A stretch of 64,000 nt of DNA from positions 1-64,000 of the forward strand of contig CAXPOZ010000002.1 in assembly GCA_964219355.1 (NCBI GenBank), in the 5' to 3' direction. Of this stretch, positions 1 to 8,084 are shown piece by piece. Source of the stretch: Parvularcula sp964219355 (GTDB lineage: Bacteria; Pseudomonadota; Alphaproteobacteria; Caulobacterales; Parvularculaceae). The position numbers and the translations under genes are program-made. The number at the start of each line of letters is the position of its first letter. The first letter of the stretch is position 1. The notes below the pieces were generated by a model. It ran no database searches. It had not been told where the DNA came from and saw only the letters and a program-made list of their open reading frames with translations.

Positions 1-698
1 CGGGCGATGACACGCTGATCGGCGGGGCCGATGATGATCTCTTCCTCGGCGGGGCTGGTGCTGATGATCATCAAGGTGATGGTGGTACGGACGAAGTTGA
101 CTACAGCGGCTCTGCCTCTGGCGTGACGCTCTCGCTCTCAACCGGCGGGTCGGGCGGAGATGCGGCTGGCGACAGCTATACCAGCATCGAGAATGTCACG
201 GGCTCAGGTTCGGACGACGATATCACTGGCGATTCAGGTGACAACGTCATCGACGGCGGGGACGGCAATGACACGCTGGAAGGCGGTGGCGGTGCCGACA
301 CGCTTAATGGCGGCGCGGGCAACGACACCTTCAATCTCGATGAGGATCTGATCGACCTTTCCTCCATCATCGATGGGGGCACAGGTGACGACACCGTCAA
401 TGTCTCCGACACCAGTGGCGGCGGCTTCAATGCAGCCGATCTCTTCAGTACCCTGCATGATGTCGAGGTTATCGACTTCACAGGCGCCGGTGTCAGCGCG
501 ACGATTGATCTGAACGCAGCCGCGGTACAGGCGATGACGGATGCCGATAATGAGCTCACCCTCTATATCGACGGCGATGATACGCTGAACCTGACCGGCA
601 CCTATACGACCGATGTCGTGAGCGGGACGGAAACTGTTTATACGTTTACGGATGCCATGAGTAATCCCATCGCGGAACTCACTGTGTTCACTGGATAG
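1..698 (+). CDS. RTX / hemolysin-type calcium-binding repeat protein, C-terminal part
   Basis: The gene enters from the left edge already in frame (first full codon at position 3), so only about 231 C-terminal residues are seen. Glycine- and aspartate-rich nonapeptides of the GGxGxDxLx type recur, for example GGDGNDTLEGG and GGAGNDTFNL, which in this family form calcium-binding parallel beta-rolls in type I secreted proteins. The last 90 residues are not repetitive and end in a short hydrophobic strand, as expected for a type I secretion signal at the extreme C terminus. Its size and N-terminal domains are unknown, so adhesin, enzyme or S-layer roles cannot be told apart. The stop lies 8 bases before the next ATG, which suggests an operon with the MotB-like protein. 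The RTX class is secure; the function is not. Confidence 0.88.
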   Translation, partial: GDDTLIGGADDDLFLGGAGADDHQGDGGTDEVDYSGSASGVTLSLSTGGSGGDAAGDSYTSIENVTGSGSDDDITGDSGDNVIDGGDGNDTLEGGGGADTLNGGAGNDTFNLDEDLIDLSSIIDGGTGDDTVNVSDTSGGGFNAADLFSTLHDVEVIDFTGAGVSATIDLNAAAVQAMTDADNELTLYIDGDDTLNLTGTYTTDVVSGTETVYTFTDAMSNPIAELTVFTG

Positions 699-706
699 GG
701 CGAAAC

Positions 707-1270
707 ATGGCGAAGGCAGAACAGGCAGAAGAAAACCACTGGCCGGGATTCGTCGACGCCCTGTCGACGATCGTCATGGTCGTGACGTTTCTTCTCATTA
801 TTCTTGCGATTGCGATTTTCGTGCTCTCGCTAAAGATCGTTGATGTGCGGGTTGAGAACCCCGTCGGGGAGTCCACCAACCTTGATAAGACCGAAGTCAT
901 CACCATCGAGCAAGATGAGCGCGTCAAGGAGACAACCGAGCACGCCGCTCTCGTCTTCCAGAGCAGTGAGAAACTGACCTTGCAATTCATCGGCCGGACA
1001 GTCGATGTCGATGAGGAGTCTGAGCGGCTGATCAAAGGCTATTTCAATCAGGTTGTGGGTGAAGACAAAAATCCCATGGCCATCACATCGTACTTTGTCG
1101 CTCAGGACGGCGCGTATACGAGCAAGCAGCGCCTTGCTTATTATCGGGCGATGGCGGTTCGAAATATGCTCATCGAAGAGGGCTATTCAGGCGACGACGT
1201 GACCGTCCGAGTCCGGCATACCGAAAATCAGGATCTGGCTGATCAGGTAGAGATCATCAGGCTGCGCTAA
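707..1270 (+). CDS. MotB/OmpA-like single-pass membrane protein
   Basis: A 187-residue protein. Residues 10-20 read WPGFVDALST and are followed by one transmembrane helix (about 21-45). This is the same N-terminal signature as the MotB-like gene at 13518-14588 (WPGFVDGLST). The C-terminal 65 residues resemble the end of an OmpA-type peptidoglycan-binding domain (YYRAMAVRNML, then a closing strand with RLR), but the domain is short and the usual NxxLSxxRA motif is not intact. By family knowledge such proteins form the stator partner of MotA/TolQ/ExbB proton channels. No MotA-like partner is visible here; one may lie to the left of the window. The 8-base gap to the RTX gene suggests co-transcription and a role in export or surface display of that protein, which is inference. 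Confidence 0.72.
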   Translation: MAKAEQAEENHWPGFVDALSTIVMVVTFLLIILAIAIFVLSLKIVDVRVENPVGESTNLDKTEVITIEQDERVKETTEHAALVFQSSEKLTLQFIGRTVDVDEESERLIKGYFNQVVGEDKNPMAITSYFVAQDGAYTSKQRLAYYRAMAVRNMLIEEGYSGDDVTVRVRHTENQDLADQVEIIRLR

Positions 1271-1435
1271 ACGCAGTTTCGCCTTCGAGAAAAAACTGAA
1301 ATCCACTCAGATCAAAATGGCCCGGAATGCGGCCATTTGCTTGTCTTGATAGTGTTTGCCTCGCCTTGACGGCGGCTGGTAGGGGGAGATGACGGCATCT
1401 CCTGCGCGCCAGTCGCGCGGCAATCGGAACGGGGC

Positions 1436-2794
1436 ATGAGCACTGAACTCCTGATCACTTATGGGCTGACCCTCGGGCTGCTTGTCATTGCCATTCGCAA
1501 TGCACACGGCATCCATCTGATGAAGTTCCCGTTCCTGTTCGCAGGTGTGTTCGTCGCTTTCGTGCTCTTTCAGCTCATCGCTATCATCCAGTCCGGCAGC
1601 TACGTGTACGAAGTGTACAGGAACACAGGTGTCGTCTCGACGACATTGATTCTGCTCACTGGTTCGTCGATCTTCGGCCTTGCTGGCTACTATCTGGCAA
1701 GGCCAAAAGTCAGGCGGGAGCGGCCTTTATTCATGCCGCCGACCCGCCGGCAGGAACGATTTCTCGACCTGACCTCAGCTGCCCTCGGGATTATCGCCAT
1801 CATCGCTTTTTTCATGCTCGCGCGGATTGGCGGCGGGGTGCGGAATTACCTGCTAAGCGGCGGCTTTTACTCGATCTATTTCGAAGGCCTGCCGACCTAT
1901 CTCGTGTTCGTGATCCGCTTCACCTACGTCTCGATCGTCATCCAGATGTGGCTCTGGGCGCGTACACGGAAGATGTACCACCTCTATCTCGGGCTCTTTT
2001 TCGGTCTGATCCCGATGATGAACGTCCTCTTCCTGTTTCGCCGGACGGAAGTGCTCACGCTTGGTATTTTCTATGGCTATTTCATCATCAACTACACGCG
2101 GATCCGGCTAGGCAGGATCGCGGCGGTTGGGGCCATCGCCGGGATGATGGTGGCGATGCGCCTCTTTCCCTTATTGCGGACGGAGGAAGGGCGTAATTCA
2201 GATATTTCCGACCTTTTCGCCCAAGCGCTTTCTTCCCGCGAAACATTCGAGAACACAGAAATCGCTGGTGCCATGTACCGGATCTACAGCACCAGCCTGA
2301 CCCAATATTATGAATATGGGTCGATCTTCTGGAACGCTTTCGTGCAGCAATTTGTGCCGGCCTCGCTTGTCGGCAGTGCGACGAAACAGGGGCTCTTCCT
2401 GCGGCAAAGCGAGTTCGAATTCGCTTATTTCACTGAGCAGCTCAATTACCTCTCGCCGATGGGGTTCTCGCAGGCCTTCCAGCAATTTGGCTATTACGGA
2501 ATGCTGCTTTTCGGTCTGATAGGTATCTGGGTCGCGAAGCTTGAGCAGAGCCGGTATGGCACGGCACGAGGTGAGATTTTTCTGGTTCTCATGGTGCCGG
2601 CACTGCTGCTGATCGTTGGGGCGGACCTTTCACTGATCGTCTCAAAGGCGATTACATTTGGTGTGCTGGTCTATTTTTGTGTGCCAGCCAGGACAGGGTT
2701 GTTGACGAAAAAAGCGGAACGAGCGGCGCGATCAGAAGCGCGTGCCCGACAGCAGGAATCGTTGCGCGCCAGTCAAATGGTGGAAGGGATCTGA
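1436..2794 (+). CDS. Polytopic membrane protein, polysaccharide repeat-unit polymerase-like
   Basis: A 452-residue integral membrane protein with about ten to twelve hydrophobic helices and a long extracytoplasmic loop around residues 240-340 rich in Tyr, Ser and Thr. That topology, many helices with one large periplasmic loop in the second half, is typical of Wzy/O-antigen polymerase or oligosaccharide repeat unit polymerase proteins. The C terminus is a basic and glutamine-rich cytoplasmic tail. The ATG at 1436 is chosen because the first helix starts immediately after it; the ribosome site (GGAACGGGGC) is weak. No glycosyltransferase is adjacent, so the substrate is unknown. It is one of three polymerase-like proteins in the window (see 18783 and 37117). 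Confidence 0.6.
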   Translation: MSTELLITYGLTLGLLVIAIRNAHGIHLMKFPFLFAGVFVAFVLFQLIAIIQSGSYVYEVYRNTGVVSTTLILLTGSSIFGLAGYYLARPKVRRERPLFMPPTRRQERFLDLTSAALGIIAIIAFFMLARIGGGVRNYLLSGGFYSIYFEGLPTYLVFVIRFTYVSIVIQMWLWARTRKMYHLYLGLFFGLIPMMNVLFLFRRTEVLTLGIFYGYFIINYTRIRLGRIAAVGAIAGMMVAMRLFPLLRTEEGRNSDISDLFAQALSSRETFENTEIAGAMYRIYSTSLTQYYEYGSIFWNAFVQQFVPASLVGSATKQGLFLRQSEFEFAYFTEQLNYLSPMGFSQAFQQFGYYGMLLFGLIGIWVAKLEQSRYGTARGEIFLVLMVPALLLIVGADLSLIVSKAITFGVLVYFCVPARTGLLTKKAERAARSEARARQQESLRASQMVEGI

Positions 2795-2820
2795 GCGGCT
2801 TCGTGCGGCACTGTGGAAAT

Positions 2821-2834
2821 TTGAGATTTCTCAA
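2821..2834. promoter_or_regulatory. FNR/CRP-family-like palindromic operator upstream of cytochrome c
   Basis: The sequence TTGAGATTTCTCAA is a perfect inverted repeat, and it extends to 18 bases (2819-2836). It resembles the FNR-type box TTGAT-N4-ATCAA with one symmetric substitution in each half. It sits 54 bases before the ATG of a c-type cytochrome, a class of gene often under such regulators. A binding role is inferred from pattern and position only. Confidence 0.45.
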
Positions 2835-2887
2835 ATCGTGACGTGAAAGAGCGGCTAAGAGCACACTGCGACAGGAAGGAGAGATCC

Positions 2888-3409
2888 ATGCAGAACCCTA
2901 TTCTTTACGGGGGCATCGCCGTGGCCCTGATAGCTGGTTTCTTCGTCGGCAAGATGAGTGGTGGTGACACCTCGGAAGTCACTTCGGTCGAGGTGACGCC
3001 TCTCGCCATGGTCGGGGACGCGCGGCGCGGAAAATCCCTTTTCGTCAGCGAGGGCTGTGTGATCTGCCATTCAGTGCAGGGTGTTGGGGGGCGTGCTGCC
3101 CCTGGGCTCGATGCGGTTGAATGGTCCCGGCAGGAAGGCGCTTATGATTTTGCCGCCCGGATGTGGGCGGGTGCGCCGATCATGTCAGAGTTGCAGCGGC
3201 TGGAGCTCGGCTATCAGATCAATCTGACGGGACAGGATCTTGCAGACCTGACGGCCTTCTCGCGCGATGAGGCCGTGCAGGGAACCTTCACGATTGAGGA
3301 TGTGCCTGAGGATCTTCGCGATTGGTTCCTGACCGAGATCGATATGGAAGAAGACCTCGCCGACAAATTCATCGGCGAGGAAGTCTATGATTTCGAGCAG
3401 GGGCGGTAG
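2888..3409 (+). CDS. Membrane-anchored class I cytochrome c
   Basis: A 173-residue protein. Residues 5-22 form an uncleaved N-terminal anchor, after which the heme c site CVICH lies at residues 57-61, so the domain faces the periplasm. Met92 or Met99 in the segment RMWAGAPIM are candidates for the sixth heme ligand. The C-terminal 60 residues are strongly acidic (IDMEEDLADKF). The ATG at 2888 is chosen over an upstream in-frame ATG at 2843 because AGGAAGGAGAG lies 5-8 bases before it and the anchor follows directly. The role is probably electron shuttling to or within a respiratory complex; the partner is unknown. The palindrome at 2821-2834 suggests redox control. Confidence 0.85.
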   Translation: MQNPILYGGIAVALIAGFFVGKMSGGDTSEVTSVEVTPLAMVGDARRGKSLFVSEGCVICHSVQGVGGRAAPGLDAVEWSRQEGAYDFAARMWAGAPIMSELQRLELGYQINLTGQDLADLTAFSRDEAVQGTFTIEDVPEDLRDWFLTEIDMEEDLADKFIGEEVYDFEQGR

Positions 3410-3412
3410 GGA

Positions 3413-3727
3413 TTACCAGTTAGCCGCAACCTGAGTGACAGTTTCTTCCTGGTCCTGATCATTCTGGGCATAGCTCAGGTCGGGCTTGATAGCTGAGCTG
3501 TCATCCAGCGCGGCGAAGCGCGCTTCCAGTGCCGGGGTTGGCTGGGCAAAATCCGTGTTCACTTCAATCATCACAGACTGGGTGAAGCTTGCGACCTCGG
3601 CGGAGACATCCTGCGGCGAGGGGGCGGCTTCTTGTGCGGCAGCGGGGCTGTAGGAAATCGCTGCGACCGCCGAGGCGACGAGAGCGAAAGCGGCGAAGGT
3701 CGCGGTGCGCGGGGCAAAATTGGTCAT
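3413..3727 (-). CDS. Small secreted protein of unknown function
   Basis: A 104-residue protein. A clear Sec signal peptide occupies residues 1-31: basic start, alanine-rich core and an AAA-Q cleavage region. The mature part is short, acidic and glutamine-rich, with no cysteine and no recognisable domain. A strong ribosome site (AGAGGAGAGAG) precedes the ATG. It converges on the cytochrome c gene with 3 bases between stops. I do not recognise the family; a small periplasmic protein is the most that can be said. Confidence 0.65.
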   Translation of the reverse strand: MTNFAPRTATFAAFALVASAVAAISYSPAAAQEAAPSPQDVSAEVASFTQSVMIEVNTDFAQPTPALEARFAALDDSSAIKPDLSYAQNDQDQEETVTQVAANW

Positions 3728-3835
3728 GGTCTCTCTCCTCTAAAATTCCTTGCTGCCATCATCAGCAGCAAGGGTGAGGTAGCAGGCGGGGCGAGAGGCG
3801 GATGTGACGGGCGTCACGCCGTTAACCATAAAATG

Positions 3836-3863
3836 AAAAAGGCGCCGTTGAGGGCGCCTTTTT
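3836..3863 (-). terminator. Rho-independent terminator
   Basis: AAAAAGGCGCC pairs perfectly with GGCGCCTTTTT across a six-base loop (3847-3852). It has a T-run on both strands and lies just downstream of the small minus-strand gene at 3891-4049, so it most likely ends that transcript. Confidence 0.85.
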
Positions 3864-3890
3864 CAATTCTCATCGATCATGCAGCCGTCT

Positions 3891-4049
3891 TTAGGCGACC
3901 AGCATTCCCACCAGCACGAAAGCCGTCACGCCCACCGAGGCAAAGACTGCCAGCTCTGCCTTCTTCGAAGGCGGCATCTGTGCGAAGCGCCGACGCAGTG
4001 ACTTGCGATGCGTTGATAGATAGATCTGTTTTTCAACACGATCAGTCAT
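3891..4049 (-). CDS. Small single-helix membrane protein
   Basis: A 52-residue protein. The first 32 residues are basic and polar (for example RKSLRRRFAQ) and are followed by one transmembrane helix (about 33-51) that ends at the C terminus. The ATG at 4049 is preferred to an upstream ATG at 4172 because the upstream extension looks random and runs through the DnaA-box-like region. A perfect terminator follows the stop. Many alphaproteobacteria carry such tail-anchored small proteins; I do not recognise a named family. Confidence 0.55.
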   Translation of the reverse strand: MTDRVEKQIYLSTHRKSLRRRFAQMPPSKKAELAVFASVGVTAFVLVGMLVA

Positions 4050-4078
4050 GACCAAATCCCAACATACCCAAGGATTTG

Positions 4079-4306
4079 TTTTCCACAGCGAAAGTGTGGA
4101 TATCAACAGGCTTGTTAAAATCATCGAATCATTTGTGGTGGTGTGGCCGTACTTGTGGCGCCAGAGCAACAAACTGTTGCTACAGAAGGTGTATCTGCAC
4201 GTTTATCGTCTTTTGCGGTGCAACCGCACGATGCTAGGGCAGGGTTTGAGGCTGATTTCCACATCATCCACATGGCGAGACTGACGCACACCCGAATTGT
4301 GGATAA
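4079..4306. other. Cluster of DnaA-box-like 9-mers in a non-coding region, candidate replication-related site
   Basis: The 405 bases between the divergent genes at 4049 and 4455 carry no convincing gene. They hold one exact DnaA box (TTATCCACA on the minus strand, 4298-4306) and several near-matches: TTTTCCACA at 4079-4087, ATATCCACA on the minus strand at 4095-4103, ATTTCCACA at 4255-4263 and TCATCCACA at 4264-4272. A GANTC methylation site is at 4126-4130. The stretch 4070-4140 is clearly more AT-rich than its surroundings. This could be a replication origin, a DnaA titration site, or a DnaA-controlled promoter for cmk. The clustering is seen; the function is inference. Confidence 0.4.
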
Positions 4307-4454
4307 CGCCTATGGAAGAAGAACAGGGGCGTTGATGTCCGGCCGGATCATCGGCACAGGAGATTTAGGCGGCTGACACCTGCTTCTTGCTTTCGGGCGA
4401 GCTCAGCGTCACAAATCGCCCGCGCAGGACACGTCACGCTAGAGGGTAGAGCGG

Positions 4455-5135
4455 ATGATTGAGAACCGGCCGATCGTCATTGCCGTGGACGGCCCTGCTG
4501 CTAGCGGCAAGGGGACGCTGTCCCGTCGGCTCTGCACCTATTACGGCCTCTCTTATCTCGATACCGGCATTCTTTACCGCGGCGTGGGGTGGATCCTGCT
4601 CTCGCAGAACCTTGATCCGCGTCATGAGGAAGATGCCGCCCGTGTGGCGCGGGCGTTTTCACTCGACCAGATCGATGGCGCGGATATCCGCACGCCTGAT
4701 GTCAGCCGCGCCTCCTCGATTGTGGCTGCCCAGCCGGAAGTGCGCGCGGCCCTTCTCGAATTCCAGCGTGATTTTGCGGCCCATCCTCCCAAAGGCTCAA
4801 ACGGTGTAGTCCTTGATGGCCGAGATATCGGGACGGTCGTCTGTCCCGATGCGCTGGTAAAGCTCTATATTTCTGCGAGCCCGGAAGAGCGTGCGAAACG
4901 CCGCTGGCTGGAGCTGGAAAAGCGCGACAATGCGATGGGGCTCGATGCGGTGCTTGAAGATATCCGCCGCAGGGATGCACGGGATTCAGGCCGGGCAACA
5001 GCCCCGATGCGGCCAGCCACCGATGCCCATTTCATTGATACCACGACCCTTGATGCGGATGCCGTTTTTGCTCGGGCCTGCCGGCATATCGATCAGGCAC
5101 TCGGTGTCTCGGGCGCCGTGCCCGCGAGTAACTGA
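4455..5135 (+). CDS. cmk: Cytidylate kinase
   Basis: A 226-residue protein that phosphorylates CMP and dCMP with ATP. The P-loop GPAASGKGT is at residues 13-21, and the CMP-binding YLDTGILYRG motif follows. The conserved DGRDIGTVV segment is near residue 121 and the LID-type RDARDSGR segment near 175. Length and motif order match the bacterial family. It precedes rpsA, the usual cmk-rpsA order in proteobacteria. aroA, commonly just upstream, is absent; the DnaA-box-like region is there instead. Confidence 0.96.
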   Translation: MIENRPIVIAVDGPAASGKGTLSRRLCTYYGLSYLDTGILYRGVGWILLSQNLDPRHEEDAARVARAFSLDQIDGADIRTPDVSRASSIVAAQPEVRAALLEFQRDFAAHPPKGSNGVVLDGRDIGTVVCPDALVKLYISASPEERAKRRWLELEKRDNAMGLDAVLEDIRRRDARDSGRATAPMRPATDAHFIDTTTLDADAVFARACRHIDQALGVSGAVPASN

Positions 5136-5389
5136 AACCACATCAAACGCATCCTGAAAGAAGCCGCCAAATGGAAGGCGGCCAAAGGCTTGCCCCCCAT
5201 TCCCCCATGTGTATAACGCCGCCATTCGCGGGCAGCGTGCCTGCGGGTCCGATCGAGCCAGGGAGAACGACGCGCGTAAGTCTACGGGTTTCACCATCTG
5301 AGGTTTGATCGTCCCGTTTCTCGCGCCGTCCATGTTCAACCCGCCCGAGCCCTTCCGTGACATAGCAAAGGAAGTCCGGGCCCAACCCT

Positions 5390-5405
5390 GGCAGGTCCGC
5401 CTGCC
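5390..5405 (+). promoter_or_regulatory. Stem-loop in the rpsA leader next to the ribosome site
   Basis: GGCAGG-TCCG-CCTGCC is a perfect six-pair hairpin with a tetraloop. It ends five bases before the GAGG (5411-5414) that serves the TTG start of rpsA. The leader after cmk is 285 bases and holds no gene. In Escherichia coli S1 represses its own mRNA through a structured leader; a similar role here is inference. Confidence 0.45.
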
Positions 5406-5420
5406 GTCCCGAGGCACATT

Positions 5421-7121
5421 TTGTCCGAAACACTTAGCCCGTCCCGCGACGATTTCGCGGAAATGTTCGAAGCGTCCGTCGTTGACAAGGAGACCTTCGA
5501 ACAAACGGTCGTCAAAGGCCGTATCACTGGTATCGAAAAAGACATGGCCATCGTCGATGTCGGTCTGAAGACCGAAGGCCGCGTTCCTCTTCGTGAGTTC
5601 TCTGATCCGGGTGCTGAAGTCAGTATCAAGGTCGGCGACGAAGTGGACGTCTTCATCGACCGTATCGAGAACGCCCAAGGCGAGGCTGTCATCAGCCGCG
5701 ACCGCGCCCGCCGCGAAGAAGCCTGGGAGCGTCTCGAAAAGCAATTCGAAGACGAAGACCGCGTCGAAGGCGTCATCTTCAACCGTGTCAAAGGCGGCTT
5801 TACTGTCGACCTCGGCGGTGCGGTGGCCTTCCTTCCGGGTTCGCAAGTCGACATTCGTCCGGTTCGCGATGCGGGCCCGCTGATGAATATCACCCAGCCC
5901 TTCAAGATCCTGAAAATGGACAAGCGCCGCGGCAACATCGTCGTGTCGCGCCGCTCGGTTCTCGAAGAGGATCGTGCTGAACATCGCCAGGAAGTCGTCC
6001 GTGACCTGAACGAGGGTGACGAGCGCGATGGCGTCGTGAAGAACATCACCGATTACGGTGCCTTCGTCGAACTCGCCCCGGGCGTCGACGGCCTTCTTCA
6101 CGTCACCGACATGAGCTGGAGCCGGGTGAACCACCCGTCCGAAGTCCTCAATGTCAACGACACGGTTCAGGTGAAGATCATCAAGATCAACCCGGAAACC
6201 TCGCGCATCTCGCTTGGCATGAAACAGCTCCAGCCCGATCCATGGGAAGGTGTTGCAGCGAAATACCCGATGGGCGGCAAGTTCCACGGCAAGGTCACGA
6301 ACATCACCGATTACGGTGCATTCGTCGAACTGGAAGATGGCATCGAAGGCCTCGTCCACGTCTCGGAAATGTCCTGGGTCAAGAAGAACGTGCCCCCCAG
6401 CTCGATCGTCTCGGCTGGCCAGGAAGTCGACGTCATGGTTCTCGAGGTTGACGAGAGCAAGCGCCGCATTTCGCTCGGCCTCAAGCAGACCCTCTCCAAT
6501 CCGTGGGAAAGCTTTGCCGAAAAACACCCGATCGGCTCTGTCATCGAAGGCGAAGTCAAGAACATCACCGAATTCGGTCTGTTCGTTGGTATCGACGACG
6601 ACATGGACGGCATGGTCCACCTTTCCGATCTCGATTGGGAACGTTCCGGCGACGACGCCATCAAGGATTACCAGAAAGGTCAGGTCGTTCAGGCCAAAGT
6701 CCTCGATGTTGATCCGGACAAAGAGCGTATCTCGCTCGGCATCAAACAGGTTGCCAATGATCCGATGGATGCGATTGGCGAGCTGAAACGCGGCGATGAC
6801 GTTACTTGTACCGTGACTGCGGTCGAGAATGGCGGCATCGAAGTGCGCGTCGGTACAGATGGCGGCCCGAAAGCTTTCATCCGTAAATCCGACCTCAGCC
6901 GCGACCGTAACGAGCAGCGTCCTGAGCGTTTCGCCATTGGCGATAAAATCGACGCTCGCGTCATCGCGCTCGATCCGCAATCGCGCCGCCTGTCGCTGTC
7001 GATCAAGGCACGCGAACTCGCTGAAGAAAAAGAAGCCGTCGAACAGTTCGGTTCTGCCGACTCCGGCGCTTCGCTCGGCGATATTCTTGGCGCTGCCCTG
7101 AAAGACACCGAAGAAGGCTGA
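5421..7121 (+). CDS. rpsA: 30S ribosomal protein S1
   Basis: A 566-residue protein with six S1/OB-fold RNA-binding repeats starting near residues 30, 115, 200, 287, 373 and 458. The middle ones carry the family phrase NITDYGAFVEL and are followed by GLLHVTDMSW or GLVHVSEMSW. S1 binds mRNA on the small subunit and helps initiation on leaders with weak Shine-Dalgarno sites. The start is TTG at 5421, with GAGG six bases upstream; no ATG fits the conserved N terminus (SPSRDDFAEMFE). It lies downstream of cmk and has its own strong terminator. ihfB, often next, is not present. Confidence 0.97.
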   Translation: MSETLSPSRDDFAEMFEASVVDKETFEQTVVKGRITGIEKDMAIVDVGLKTEGRVPLREFSDPGAEVSIKVGDEVDVFIDRIENAQGEAVISRDRARREEAWERLEKQFEDEDRVEGVIFNRVKGGFTVDLGGAVAFLPGSQVDIRPVRDAGPLMNITQPFKILKMDKRRGNIVVSRRSVLEEDRAEHRQEVVRDLNEGDERDGVVKNITDYGAFVELAPGVDGLLHVTDMSWSRVNHPSEVLNVNDTVQVKIIKINPETSRISLGMKQLQPDPWEGVAAKYPMGGKFHGKVTNITDYGAFVELEDGIEGLVHVSEMSWVKKNVPPSSIVSAGQEVDVMVLEVDESKRRISLGLKQTLSNPWESFAEKHPIGSVIEGEVKNITEFGLFVGIDDDMDGMVHLSDLDWERSGDDAIKDYQKGQVVQAKVLDVDPDKERISLGIKQVANDPMDAIGELKRGDDVTCTVTAVENGGIEVRVGTDGGPKAFIRKSDLSRDRNEQRPERFAIGDKIDARVIALDPQSRRLSLSIKARELAEEKEAVEQFGSADSGASLGDILGAALKDTEEG

Positions 7122-7146
7122 GCCTCCTTCGAGCGTTAACCATCAG

Positions 7147-7177
7147 AGCCCGGAGCAGCGATGCTCCGGGCTTTTTT
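7147..7177 (+). terminator. rpsA terminator
   Basis: AGCCCGGAGCA pairs perfectly with TGCTCCGGGCT over a GCGA tetraloop and is followed by five more T. It lies 26 bases after the rpsA stop. Confidence 0.95.
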
Positions 7178-7297
7178 GTCGGCCGTTACGACCTTGTCAC
7201 AATTGTGGCTAAAATGTGGCGCATCGCCGCGACCTCCATTAAGGAGGTGCTTACGCTTATCTCCCCAAACCCAGTTGCGTTCTAAGAGGCTATCCCG

Positions 7298-8071
7298 ATG
7301 CGCTGTTCGAGTGTCCTGCCGGCTCTGATTTTGATCTGGGCCACCCCCTCCCTCGCGTCAGAGGCGGAAATCAAAAAAGGCGAGGACAATTGGGACGGTA
7401 CGGTTGAGTTCTCGGCGTCTTCGGCAACGGGGAATACGGAGAATTCGGTGCTCGGTGCCCGGTTCGAAGCTAAGCGCGTGTTGGGGCGCTACTCGCATGA
7501 TCTCAAGGCCGCTGGCGACTTTACTCGCACGACCAAAGAGGTCGACGGCGCCAAAGTCACCGAGGAAACCCAGAACAAATGGTTCGGCCAGTACCGGCTG
7601 GAGGTTCAGACAGGTGACCGCACCTTTGCTTATGGCCGCGCGCGGTACGAACGCGATGTCTTCTCCGGCTATGATGGCCGGGCTTTCGTGGGCGGGGGCA
7701 TGGGGCACGAGATCGCCATTGGCGATCAGTTCAACTGGGACGTTATCGCTGGTCCCGGTATCCGCCATACGGTCTTCATCGAGCCTGACAGCCCCGATCC
7801 CGAATTCAAGTCAGAGGAAACCGAGATCGCAGTCTTCCTCGGCAGCGAGATGGACTGGCATATCCGTGAGAATGTCGAGCTTGAGCATGATGCTGATGCG
7901 ACCTGGACGGAGAATAACTCAACGCTCGAGAGCCGGCTGTCGCTGAAGACCAAAATCACCAAGACGCTTTCGACGCGGCTGGCCTATCAGATTAAGCACG
8001 AAACCGATCCGGCCGAAGACCGCGAGGCGACGGACACACAGCTCAAAGCGTCCGTGGTCCTCGGTTTCTGA
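7298..8071 (+). CDS. DUF481 family outer-membrane protein (YdiY-like)
   Basis: A 257-residue protein with a signal peptide (residues 1-20, cleavage near ATPSLA-SE). The mature part is made of alternating amphipathic strands typical of a small beta-barrel: segments such as GTVEFSASSATGNTENS, with the TGN turn common in DUF481, then GQYRLEV and a C-terminal strand ending in phenylalanine (KASVVLGF). The family is annotated as salt-induced outer-membrane protein in some genomes; its substrate is unknown. It is transcribed alone after the rpsA terminator and converges on the YbjN gene. Confidence 0.8.
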   Translation: MRCSSVLPALILIWATPSLASEAEIKKGEDNWDGTVEFSASSATGNTENSVLGARFEAKRVLGRYSHDLKAAGDFTRTTKEVDGAKVTEETQNKWFGQYRLEVQTGDRTFAYGRARYERDVFSGYDGRAFVGGGMGHEIAIGDQFNWDVIAGPGIRHTVFIEPDSPDPEFKSEETEIAVFLGSEMDWHIRENVELEHDADATWTENNSTLESRLSLKTKITKTLSTRLAYQIKHETDPAEDREATDTQLKASVVLGF

Positions 8072-8084
8072 TCAGATTGAGCGC

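Noticed and set aside
3822..3829. TTAACCAT, a CtrA half-site, upstream of the small secreted protein (also near 7136)
   Set aside because: Only single half-sites without the second TTAA at the right spacing; expected by chance.
4986..6980. Long open frame antisense to rpsA (664 codons)
   Set aside because: It is the mirror of strong codon bias in rpsA; the product is Asp/Val/Ala-rich without domains, and the S1 repeats on the plus strand are certain.
7198..7207. CACAATTGTG palindrome upstream of the DUF481 gene
   Set aside because: Only ten bases and no second copy; the -10/-35 spacing around it is not credible.
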